Of a stretch of 64,000 nt of DNA, positions 35,890 to 43,603 are shown piece by piece (positions within the stretch are counted from its first letter, which is position 1; each line of letters begins with the position of its first letter). Under the pieces are notes generated by a model, which was not told where the DNA came from, did no database searches, and saw only the letters and a program-made list of their open reading frames with translations. The DNA comes from Rhizobium sp. BK313. Its GTDB lineage: Bacteria > Pseudomonadota > Alphaproteobacteria > Rhizobiales > Rhizobiaceae. The position numbers and the translations under genes are program-made. Location of the stretch: the NCBI RefSeq assembly GCF_014193655.1, contig NZ_JACHZQ010000006.1, positions 310,001 to 374,000 of the forward strand. Direction: 5' to 3'.

Positions 35890-36894
35890 CTATGCATCGC
35901 TGCCGCACTGAAATATCAGCAGGGGAATTACACAAAGGATGGCTGCGATGATGCTGTCGATCGTTGCTCGAATTCCATTTCTGAAAGAGGTGCTTGCCCG
36001 CCAGCCGAGCTTCTGTAGCGCCGTTTCCACATCGGCCGTCTCTTCGCGCTCAAGGACACGATCATTGATCGCTCCGAAGCGAAGCAGGTCGGATCGCCCC
36101 ATCAGCTTACCGATCGTCTCGATGCTGTCCCTCAGCCTCATCAACGATCCAGTTCCGATGTCTATTGGCTCAGACCCTGTCCATGGCAGTGATCCAACGC
36201 GAAGAAAAGCGTCTACCACATCGTCAACGTAGACCCAGTCCAGCATCCTGCTTCCGCTTCCGACTTCTGCGATCTGCCCGGCCTTCAGCCTGTTTATCAC
36301 GTATGGTAGGACCTTGTTGCTCTTCTGCCGCGGCCCATAGGTCATCATGAGCCGGAGAATCGAGACCTCCAATCCTCCAAGCGCCGAGATCATCCGCCCA
36401 TAGGATGTAATTGTCGATTTTGCGGCAGCGTAGGGGGAACAAGGAAAATCGTCGTCCCTGTTCGGTTCCTCGAAGGATCCCGCCAGCACGACGCGAACCT
36501 TGCCAATCCTGGTCGCCTCGACAAGAACGTTCGTCCCGGCGATTATATCGTTCCGCACGCTGTCGGGTACGATCGCTATCTCGCGCCCGCCCTTGCTGTC
36601 GCTGGTGAGGTGGTAGACGATCTCGGGCTGCACCTCTTCGAAAAGCCTTCTGACGTCTTCGATGATGCTCGCGTCGCATTCCTTCCAGGTCATGTTTCGA
36701 CCGGAAGGGAGATGGCGGCCTCTGATGTTCCTGGAGACGCAGACAACATCTGCCCCTTCCCGGGCCAAGGCCGACGCGAGATGCGATCCTATGAAGCCCG
36801 TGGCTCCGATTATGACAACCTTCCTGCGTTCCAGGTCGTGATAAGGCAACGTCCCACCAACTTCATCTCTTGAGGCTAATTTAGCCGCCAGCAA
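35890..36894 (-). CDS. NAD-dependent epimerase/dehydratase (extended SDR)
   Basis: Nucleotide-sugar modifying enzyme of 334 residues. The dinucleotide motif is VVIIGATGFIGSHLASAL, and the catalytic Tyr-Lys pair is in SPYAAAKSTITSYG with the upstream Ser in VLAGSFEEP. VYVDDVVDAF and GTGSLMRLRDSIETI are typical of GDP/CDP/dTDP-sugar epimerases and reductases. An unusual hydrophobic tail (IIAAILCVIPLLIF) could anchor it in the membrane. The start is a TTG without a good ribosome binding site, and the true start might differ slightly. It could supply the C-4 reduction or epimerisation step for the side-chain sugar (inference). Confidence 0.85.
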   Translation of the reverse strand: MLAAKLASRDEVGGTLPYHDLERRKVVIIGATGFIGSHLASALAREGADVVCVSRNIRGRHLPSGRNMTWKECDASIIEDVRRLFEEVQPEIVYHLTSDSKGGREIAIVPDSVRNDIIAGTNVLVEATRIGKVRVVLAGSFEEPNRDDDFPCSPYAAAKSTITSYGRMISALGGLEVSILRLMMTYGPRQKSNKVLPYVINRLKAGQIAEVGSGSRMLDWVYVDDVVDAFLRVGSLPWTGSEPIDIGTGSLMRLRDSIETIGKLMGRSDLLRFGAINDRVLEREETADVETALQKLGWRASTSFRNGIRATIDSIIAAILCVIPLLIFQCGSDA

Positions 36895-37248
36895 CTCGAA
36901 ATTTCGTGCGGATGTAAAAACTGACGGTGCAGTACGAAGCTAAAGTATCAGATTTGCGCTTGGATGAGAATACATTAACGACGTTGGACAGTGCTTCGAA
37001 TTCGGGCTGACGCGATCTGCTGCTTGCCAAAAGTCTGATTCCCTATGCCTCGGGACAATCTGCTTGTCGTAATTTGGCTATACCTGATCATTTCCCGGAT
37101 ATTGTCTGAGATACATTCCATGACTTTGGTCATAAACTGCATTTGCGATCGAGAGGTTGGCAAGGCTGATGTCTGGAAAGCAAAAAGCCGCGTGCCTTTC
37201 AGAACCGGATCGGCCTCACGCTGCCCCTTTTTGAATGATCCGGGTCAC
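36895..37248. other. Intergenic stretch between epimerase and exoQ genes
   Basis: No frame of either strand resembles a protein family. It separates the backbone-type operon exoYFQ from the downstream side-chain type genes and probably holds their promoter. Confidence 0.4.
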
Positions 37249-38514
37249 TCAAACCGGCCGCAATGACATTGCGTATCGGCCAGCCTTCCTCCTCGCCTGG
37301 CCGTCGGTCATCGGATGGACGATCAAGCCAGCGGCGTAATAAATGAGGAACGAGCCGATCGTGTACTGATTGAGAAAGTCGATTTCGACAAATGACCGAC
37401 TGATGAACAGGATCGTAAATCCGAGCATAACCACGTCTTCCTGACACGAGCCTGCCGCCAAAAGCCGTTTCAGTTGTGCTGCCAGGAGCGAAATGATGAC
37501 AACGCTCAACAGCAAAAGCCCAACATATCCAAGCTCCACCATCGTTTCGATATAGGTGTTATGGAAATGGAAGCCCATACGAGACGGAATGTAGAACTGG
37601 TCCCAGAGAATTTCTGCCCTCGTGAAGCCTTGCACCCAAAAAGCTTGAAAGCCTTCGCCCAGAATTGGGTTTTCCTGCGCAATCTCAAGGCCTCGCTGCC
37701 ACAGATAGGTGCGGCCCGTCAAAGTGATATCCTTGCCGAAAATGCTGAGCAGGACGTTGAACAGGCCAGCGCTTGCGCTGATCAAGATCGCCACGGTCCC
37801 CAAGGGGACAAGGACGAGAAAGAAAACCGTCCGATGTCGTGGCGCAAATCGTCTGAGGAATACGGCGGCAAAAACGGCAGCGATTGCGACAACAAGTGTT
37901 ATGGCCGAGGCCGCAGATTGCGATGCACCCAGGCAAAACAATGCAAATGCAGCGGAAATCGCCGACCATACACGCCAAGCTATCCTTGATCGCATGGCAA
38001 AAAGGCCCACGAGGCCGGTGTAGGCGCCGAGGGAAGCGTAAAGGCCAAGCTGGTTTTTCGAGCCAAACGCACCGACAAAGCTGTATTTGCCATCCAGCGG
38101 ATCGTAGCTGAACTGACCAAAAAGCAGGGAGTAGACAAGCACCACCGCGACGCCAACGCCAAGCCCGGATACCATCGTGCGAACGCTGATGACGCGCGAC
38201 GCGATGAGCGCGCAAATGATCGTCGACAGATATTGAAGGCCACCACGCAACGACAGTTCGGGCACCGCGGACCAGGCACAGGAGATGCAGGCAAAGATTG
38301 CAAAACCCAACACCCAGTAGAGGCGGATTGGATTTCCGATCACGGAGCGATAGTCGGTCAGAACAAGCGGGAACCAAATCGCATAGAAGATCACGATAAA
38401 GGCGGAGCCATAGTTCGGCGCATATGCCGACAGGAATACTGTGGCAGCCACGGCAACCGTACCGTAGCCTGCATTTTCGTCCGGAGAGGCGATGCGTCCC
38501 ATTCTGATACGCAT
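37249..38514 (-). CDS. exoQ: Polysaccharide polymerase, O-antigen ligase family (ExoQ-like)
   Basis: Inner-membrane protein of 421 residues with about 11 hydrophobic segments. It carries the Wzy_C domain with SFVGAFGSKNQLGLYASLGA, GASQSAASAITLVVAIAA and the periplasmic loop LTGRTYLWQRGLEIAQENPI followed by FHFHNTYIETMVELGYVGL. The position after exoY and exoF reproduces the exoYFQ order of Sinorhizobium, which supports the symbol. It should join repeat units into long chains together with ExoP. Confidence 0.85.
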   Translation of the reverse strand: MRIRMGRIASPDENAGYGTVAVAATVFLSAYAPNYGSAFIVIFYAIWFPLVLTDYRSVIGNPIRLYWVLGFAIFACISCAWSAVPELSLRGGLQYLSTIICALIASRVISVRTMVSGLGVGVAVVLVYSLLFGQFSYDPLDGKYSFVGAFGSKNQLGLYASLGAYTGLVGLFAMRSRIAWRVWSAISAAFALFCLGASQSAASAITLVVAIAAVFAAVFLRRFAPRHRTVFFLVLVPLGTVAILISASAGLFNVLLSIFGKDITLTGRTYLWQRGLEIAQENPILGEGFQAFWVQGFTRAEILWDQFYIPSRMGFHFHNTYIETMVELGYVGLLLLSVVIISLLAAQLKRLLAAGSCQEDVVMLGFTILFISRSFVEIDFLNQYTIGSFLIYYAAGLIVHPMTDGQARRKAGRYAMSLRPV

Positions 38515-38555
38515 GAAGATGCCATGTAATTAGGATTTAAACCAATATCGCGGGC

Positions 38556-39839
38556 TTACGACCGCCCGTTCGCAATCGTTACCTTCACCAGATCGCCCGG
38601 TAGAAGCGATGTCCCCTCTCCTGCCGGGATTTCCTGCACCTTTCCGTCCACCGTCCTGACCACCGTGTAGCTGATCAGCTTGCTGTCGTCGCCGCCAGCC
38701 AACTGCGAGGCTGCCGGCGAGTTGACCAGAGCCTCGTTCATCAGCCGCTTGTACATGAGCATCTTCAGCGCGTTTTCATCGAGTCGCTGTTGCGTGTCCA
38801 AGAGTTCGGCTGCACGCTTGGATTTCTGTTCATTTTGGAGATCGACTGAATCAAGCGCTGCCTTGTTCATCTCCTGCTTGGCCCGCAGCGAGGCCGCGTC
38901 GATATCGAGTATGTTGCTTTGCGTATCGGAAAGGGTGCTCTCGAGGCCGAGCACACGGGCTGACGTTACAAGCCCCTGGTCGGCCAGCTTGGTTGTCCTG
39001 TCGAGTTCCTTTCTGTAGAGATCCACTTGGTGGGTCTCATTGTCCATCTTCTTTTCAAGCGATCCGATCTCGTTGCTATAGAGTGTTCTAAGCTCATCAA
39101 GACCCTTCAGACGCAGCCCGACGGAATCACGGTTGGTTTCCATGATCGCAGTCTCATCTTGGATGAGCGTGGCAGCTTTCGGGTTGGATTTGAGTTCATC
39201 CGGCATTTGGACGGCATCGCTGCCCTCCTCTTCCGACATCAGCCGCGCACGCTTTGCCACCAGCCGGTCGCGTTCGGCGACGAGGACCTCGTAGCCACCT
39301 TGGGCATTGATGAAATCTCGCTCATAACGCTGGCCTTCATCCAAGCCACGCCGCATGCCTCCCGCAAGGCTAACGGCCTTGAGCACCGTCATCTCCGGAT
39401 CGTAAGGGTATTTTCCCGGCGTATGCACTTCGCCTGCAACGAAGATCGGACGAAATTCGAGGATCTCGACCGATGCTTCCGGGAGATCCGACAAGCCGAA
39501 CCGCATTTGGAGATTATGGGCGATTTCTTGAGCGACGTCCGCTGTCGTTCGACCTGCAACCTTCAATTCACCGGCAAACGGCAACGCCAGGCCACCGTTC
39601 GGCCCCACAAGATATTCACCGGTTATGCCCGGCCACTCACGAAATTTTCCCTCAGCCGTCTGCCACTCGACGACGCGAATGGACAGCTTATCCATTATTC
39701 CGAGCTTGTAGTCATCGGCCAATCCCGGCATTGCGACGAGCAGGGTGACAAGTGCGGGAAGGATGCAACCAAGAAGGCGTTGCAATCCTCTCGTCCACCG
39801 GGCTGCGACGGCGATCAAGAGCCAATGCATCATGCGCAT
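38556..39839 (-). CDS. exoF: Polysaccharide export protein, Wza/ExoF-like
   Basis: Periplasmic/outer-membrane associated protein of 427 residues. A signal or anchor segment (LGCILPALVTLLVAMPGLA) is followed by a Poly_export domain (GEYLVGPNGGLALPFAGELK), a SLBB-type region (IFVAGEVHTPGKYPYDPEMT) and a long coiled coil (about residues 160-350) as in ExoF. ATG at 39839 follows AGGAAG. In succinoglycan synthesis ExoF is needed together with ExoY for the first step and for export. It lies between exoY and exoQ. Confidence 0.87.
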   Translation of the reverse strand: MRMMHWLLIAVAARWTRGLQRLLGCILPALVTLLVAMPGLADDYKLGIMDKLSIRVVEWQTAEGKFREWPGITGEYLVGPNGGLALPFAGELKVAGRTTADVAQEIAHNLQMRFGLSDLPEASVEILEFRPIFVAGEVHTPGKYPYDPEMTVLKAVSLAGGMRRGLDEGQRYERDFINAQGGYEVLVAERDRLVAKRARLMSEEEGSDAVQMPDELKSNPKAATLIQDETAIMETNRDSVGLRLKGLDELRTLYSNEIGSLEKKMDNETHQVDLYRKELDRTTKLADQGLVTSARVLGLESTLSDTQSNILDIDAASLRAKQEMNKAALDSVDLQNEQKSKRAAELLDTQQRLDENALKMLMYKRLMNEALVNSPAASQLAGGDDSKLISYTVVRTVDGKVQEIPAGEGTSLLPGDLVKVTIANGRS

Positions 39840-39965
39840 AATCAAGCTTCCTGTTAACGACGGAGCCAATACCAACAAGAGACATTTTCTAAGCCCCGTC
39901 GGGCTTCTACCTGAGCGACGGATGACAATGCCGTCAGTCCTACCCCCTATTCACGCTATCTTCGT

Positions 39966-40649
39966 TCACCACGAACCTCGGGCCGACAAGACCACGGGAA
40001 CCGTCTTCAGGATGATCATGAGGTCGCGGGTAAAGGTCCAATGCTCCACATAATGTCGATCGATCTTAACCCGCTGATCGTATGAGATATCGCTGCGACC
40101 ACTGGCTTGCCATGCCCCCGTGATGCCCGGCCTGGATCGGAGGTAGTATTGGCTGGATTCGCCATAGAGATAGATCTCCTCACGCACGATTGGGCGCGGG
40201 CCGACAAGGCTCATCTCTCCGCGGATCACATTCAAGAGCTGGGGCAATTCATCGAGACTGAGCTTGCGCAGGACATAACCAATACCGGTGACGCGCCCGT
40301 CATGCCGCAATTTACGGCAGCTAGCCCATTCAGCGCGTGCGACAGGGTCCGATTGGAGATACGCCGCTAGGCGTTGATCACTATCGGGAACCATCGTCCG
40401 GAATTTGAAACAGAAGAACGGCTTGCCGTTATGGCCAATGCGCCGATGGCCGTAAAAAATATCGCCGCCGTCGCATAATTTTATTGCAAGCGCTATCAAT
40501 CCGAAAATCGGCAAAAGAATAATAATTATGAGAGAGGCGGCAACGACATCAAATATGCGCTTTTGTATTCCCCCGATCGGGGCACCCTCGCCTGGGGCGA
40601 CGTAGGGAGAGTAAATCGAACAACTTGGGAGTTTATTGTCATCTGGCAT
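39966..40649 (-). CDS. exoY: Undecaprenyl-phosphate hexose-1-phosphate transferase (ExoY-like)
   Basis: Priming enzyme that moves a hexose-1-phosphate (galactose in succinoglycan) to the lipid carrier. The protein has 227 residues, matching ExoY, with one membrane helix (VVAASLIIIILLPIFGLIAL) after a short cytoplasmic tail. The bacterial sugar-transferase motifs KFRTMVPDSD, LRKLSLDELPQLLNVIRGEM and SLVGPRPIVREE are complete, and the C-terminal SRPGITGAWQASGRSDISY is diagnostic of the group. First gene of an apparent exoY-exoF-exoQ operon. Confidence 0.93.
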   Translation of the reverse strand: MPDDNKLPSCSIYSPYVAPGEGAPIGGIQKRIFDVVAASLIIIILLPIFGLIALAIKLCDGGDIFYGHRRIGHNGKPFFCFKFRTMVPDSDQRLAAYLQSDPVARAEWASCRKLRHDGRVTGIGYVLRKLSLDELPQLLNVIRGEMSLVGPRPIVREEIYLYGESSQYYLRSRPGITGAWQASGRSDISYDQRVKIDRHYVEHWTFTRDLMIILKTVPVVLSARGSW

Positions 40650-40785
40650 GATGGCTCCCCAATTTCGCTTCCCACAACTAATTAAGCATCATAATTCAAC
40701 CACAAAATAAGAACAACTAATCCATTGTAAGTACAACCAAAAATTATATAAATACTAAAGGCTTAGAAGAAGATGATTATACGTC

Positions 40786-40818
40786 AGGCCCTTGGCATTG
40801 AATTTCGACAGGGCCTGG
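40786..40818 (-). terminator. Hairpin downstream of rfbF
   Basis: CAGGCCCT (40786-40793) and AGGGCCTG (40811-40818) form an exact 8-bp stem with a 17-base loop, 86 bases past the rfbF stop. There is no clear T-run. AT-rich sequence between it and exoY (40660-40770) may hold the exoY promoter. Confidence 0.35.
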
Positions 40819-40903
40819 ATCGTCTCCCGTTGCGATACTCTCATGATAGATCTTGCATCAAATCTGGTCGGATAGAGACATTGAATACCATAAAAACAGA
40901 GCG

Positions 40904-41680
40904 TTACTTCCAAATGACCCAAGGAGGGCTGCCGCTCTCCCAGGCTTTTTCGAGCACCATTTTGTCGCGCAGGGAATCCATGCTTTGCCAGTAGCCTTGA
41001 TGCCAATAGGAGCCAACCTTGCCGAGCGCGACGGCCCGGGTCATCGGCGCGTCCTCCCACATATCGTCATCGCCATCGATCAGATCGTAGACTTCGGGCT
41101 CACAAACAAAGAACCCGCCATTGATCAACCCACCGTCGCCAGCTCGCTTTTCGCGAAATCCGCGGACGCGCGTTGCATCCTCCGACAGGCTAAGCGCCCC
41201 ATAACGTCCGGGTTGCGTCACCGCTGTCAGCGTGATCCAGTTTCCGTGTCTTTCATGCAATTCTATCGATTGCTGAATATTGGTGTTGGACACACCGTCA
41301 CCATAGGTAAGCAAAAACCGTTCCTCGCCGATGACGTGGCGAGCACGTTTGATCCGTCCTGCGGTCATGGTTGCGATGCCGGTGTCGAGAACGGTTACCT
41401 TCCAGGGTTCGACATTTGATTTCACGATAGTCACTTCACCTGTCGCGAGGTCTATCGTAAAGTCACTTTTGCTCATGGCGTAGTTCAAGAAGTAATTCTT
41501 GATATGTTCCGCTTTATATCCCGCAAGAACAACGAACTCGTTGAAGCCAAAATGAGAATATAGCTTCATGATGTGCCAGATGATGGGTCGGCCGCCCACC
41601 TCGACCATCGGCTTGGGACGCAGCGCCGTTTCTTCAGAGAGTCTACTGCCATAGCCACCAGCGAGAATAACGACTTTCAT
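40904..41680 (-). CDS. rfbF: Glucose-1-phosphate cytidylyltransferase
   Basis: Makes CDP-glucose from glucose-1-phosphate and CTP, the first step toward CDP-3,6-dideoxyhexoses and branched relatives. The protein has 258 residues, as usual. The nucleotide-binding motif is ILAGGYGSRLSEET with RPKPMVEVGGRPI; further signatures are FLLTYGDGVSNTNI and NGGFFVCEPEVYDLIDGDD. The ATG at 41680 is preferred over an upstream in-frame start because AAGGGGAA precedes it. It heads the sugar toward a CDP-linked pathway that classical succinoglycan does not need. The usual partner RfbG (CDP-glucose 4,6-dehydratase) is not seen. Confidence 0.93.
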   Translation of the reverse strand: MKVVILAGGYGSRLSEETALRPKPMVEVGGRPIIWHIMKLYSHFGFNEFVVLAGYKAEHIKNYFLNYAMSKSDFTIDLATGEVTIVKSNVEPWKVTVLDTGIATMTAGRIKRARHVIGEERFLLTYGDGVSNTNIQQSIELHERHGNWITLTAVTQPGRYGALSLSEDATRVRGFREKRAGDGGLINGGFFVCEPEVYDLIDGDDDMWEDAPMTRAVALGKVGSYWHQGYWQSMDSLRDKMVLEKAWESGSPPWVIWK

Positions 41681-41773
41681 AGCGGTTCCCCTTAAGACAT
41701 CCTTGTCAAAACGTCTGCCATTCATCCGAATGTCGGCACCTGAACGCGTCGGGATCTCTGCGTCCCTTCAAAG

Positions 41774-42364
41774 CTATCCGTCACTGCCCAATTCCTCTGT
41801 CGCTAAATTGCGGAAGGTCTCGATGCCGTGAAAGACGGGATCGAAGGATGGCCAGGCGGCATCCTTCACAGACAATTCAATGGGTTCGTTCGGCCAGGCG
41901 ATGGCAAAATAGGGATCGTTCCATCGTACGCCCCGTTCGTGCGAGGGCGAATAGGCCGCGCCCATCAGATAGATAATCTCGACATCGTCTGTCAGCGTCA
42001 TCAGGCCATGTGCACAGCCTTTCGGCACATACATCATGCGACGATTTTGCGCCGACAGGACCTCTCCGAACCATTTGCCGAAGGTTTTGGAGTTCGGCCG
42101 AAGATCGAGAATGCAGTCCCAAATTGACCCTCGGATGCATCGGACGACCTTTATTTCCGCAGCCGGCTCCAGCTGGTAGTGCATGCCGCGAAGCGTACCG
42201 GCTCGGGCACTCCAGGTCGTATTGATCTGGGCGATATTGAGCGGCAAATCAGCCCGTCGAAATTCATCGTCACAGAAAACGCGCGCAAAAAAGCCTCTGT
42301 CGTCACCTTTTATGTCCAGATCTATCAGACTTGATCCCACCAATCCGGTTTTGCGGAACATCAT
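41774..42364 (-). CDS. dTDP-4-dehydrorhamnose 3,5-epimerase-like protein (RmlC family)
   Basis: Cupin enzyme of 196 residues that epimerises 4-keto-6-deoxysugar nucleotides. The RmlC pattern is visible: DDRGFFARVFCDDEF, the catalytic His62 in TLRGMHYQLEP, VPKGCAHGLMTLTDDVEIIY and GVRWNDPYFAIAWP. It sits between rfbF and the epimerase gene, so the substrate is probably CDP-linked here rather than dTDP-linked (inference); no rmlA, rmlB or rmlD is adjacent. Confidence 0.88.
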   Translation of the reverse strand: MMFRKTGLVGSSLIDLDIKGDDRGFFARVFCDDEFRRADLPLNIAQINTTWSARAGTLRGMHYQLEPAAEIKVVRCIRGSIWDCILDLRPNSKTFGKWFGEVLSAQNRRMMYVPKGCAHGLMTLTDDVEIIYLMGAAYSPSHERGVRWNDPYFAIAWPNEPIELSVKDAAWPSFDPVFHGIETFRNLATEELGSDG

Positions 42365-42448
42365 TGGACTCTAACCTGCCTCGGTCGCTATTTGACAGTG
42401 TTGACGTTTTTTCCCGGGCGCACGGTTTCGCACGGGATTATGGTTGCT

Positions 42449-43543
42449 CTAGGCTTCGCGACGAAACGGAAGCGATGATTGATCGCGATGATTTGCCGTC
42501 CGACGGTCCAACCATCTGACGTCGGCACTGAGCTGACCGCTTTCGATGCCTCGCGTCAGCACATTCAAGCGGACCAGGTCAGACGAACGGTAGTTGGCGT
42601 CGCTAAAACCGGACGCTACAAGCCCATCATGAATGTCGGCAACCGCGGCAGGAAGCGTCACCCTCGGCTGATGATCCGGGGCAAGCCTGCGGAAGAGATC
42701 GAAATTGACCCGATAGGAGCGCTTGTCCGGCGGCGCATTGGCGTTGATATCGACCTCGACGCCGGGGATCGCCATTTTGACGGCCTCGGCAAGCTCGCGG
42801 ACCTGATAGTTCCACTCCTCACATCCGACATTGATCGCCAGGAACCCGTCATATTCTGCGCGCCCCAGGGCCCATTCGATCGCCCGTGCCATATCACGGA
42901 CGTGGATCAGTGGTCGCCACGGCGAACCGTCACTCAGAACCGAAACCCGGCCAGTCGACAGCGCCGACGCCACAAAATCGTTAAGCACGAGGTCGAGTCT
43001 CAGCCGGCCGGAAAAGCCGCATGCAGTCGAAAATCGCAAGGCCGTTATCAGCATGTTAGCCCGTGCCGATATATCCCGCAATCCGGCCTCCGCGGCTACC
43101 TTTGAGCGGGCATAGGCTGTGAGCGGATTGAGAGGATCAGTTTCTCGGCGCGCACCCTCCTCGGCATAGCCGTACATTGAGCAGCTGGACGCAAAGACAA
43201 ATCGCGCCACGCCGCTTGCCGCCGCAAGTTCGGCCGTGCGCAACGTGGCACGATGATTGATCTCATCCGTTACCTGTTCGAAGCGAACGCCCATTGGATC
43301 GTTCGAGATCGCCGCCAAATGGATGACGGCGTCGACTCCGCTAAAAAGATCCGGTGTCAAATCCCGGACGTCACTGAAGACCTGCGTATCGACCAGATGC
43401 TCCGGCAAGCCACGCTCTGTCAGGCAATGGCCGAACAGTGCCGTATCAACGCCAATGATCGTGCAACCGTCGAATTGCTGGCGAAGATGGGAGACGACCG
43501 CCGGACCGACATAGCCCATGTTGCCCGTTACCATGATCCTCAT
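42449..43543 (-). CDS. NAD-dependent epimerase/dehydratase (extended SDR)
   Basis: Nucleotide-sugar enzyme of 364 residues. Dinucleotide motif MVTGNMGYVGPAVVSHL; catalytic Tyr-Lys in LTAYARSKVAAEAGL with SSCSMYGYAEEG upstream; late family motif RPLIHVRDMARAIEWAL. The ATG at 43543 is chosen because the sequence before it lacks family similarity. It is in an operon with the RmlC-like and rfbF genes. It might perform the missing dehydratase step or a C-4 reduction; the sequence alone cannot decide. Confidence 0.88.
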   Translation of the reverse strand: MRIMVTGNMGYVGPAVVSHLRQQFDGCTIIGVDTALFGHCLTERGLPEHLVDTQVFSDVRDLTPDLFSGVDAVIHLAAISNDPMGVRFEQVTDEINHRATLRTAELAAASGVARFVFASSCSMYGYAEEGARRETDPLNPLTAYARSKVAAEAGLRDISARANMLITALRFSTACGFSGRLRLDLVLNDFVASALSTGRVSVLSDGSPWRPLIHVRDMARAIEWALGRAEYDGFLAINVGCEEWNYQVRELAEAVKMAIPGVEVDINANAPPDKRSYRVNFDLFRRLAPDHQPRVTLPAAVADIHDGLVASGFSDANYRSSDLVRLNVLTRGIESGQLSADVRWLDRRTANHRDQSSLPFRREA

Positions 43544-43603
43544 CGCAGTCATCCTTTCCATATCGCTACAAGAAATCTCTTCAATAAACGGGAGCTCACT
43601 ACT

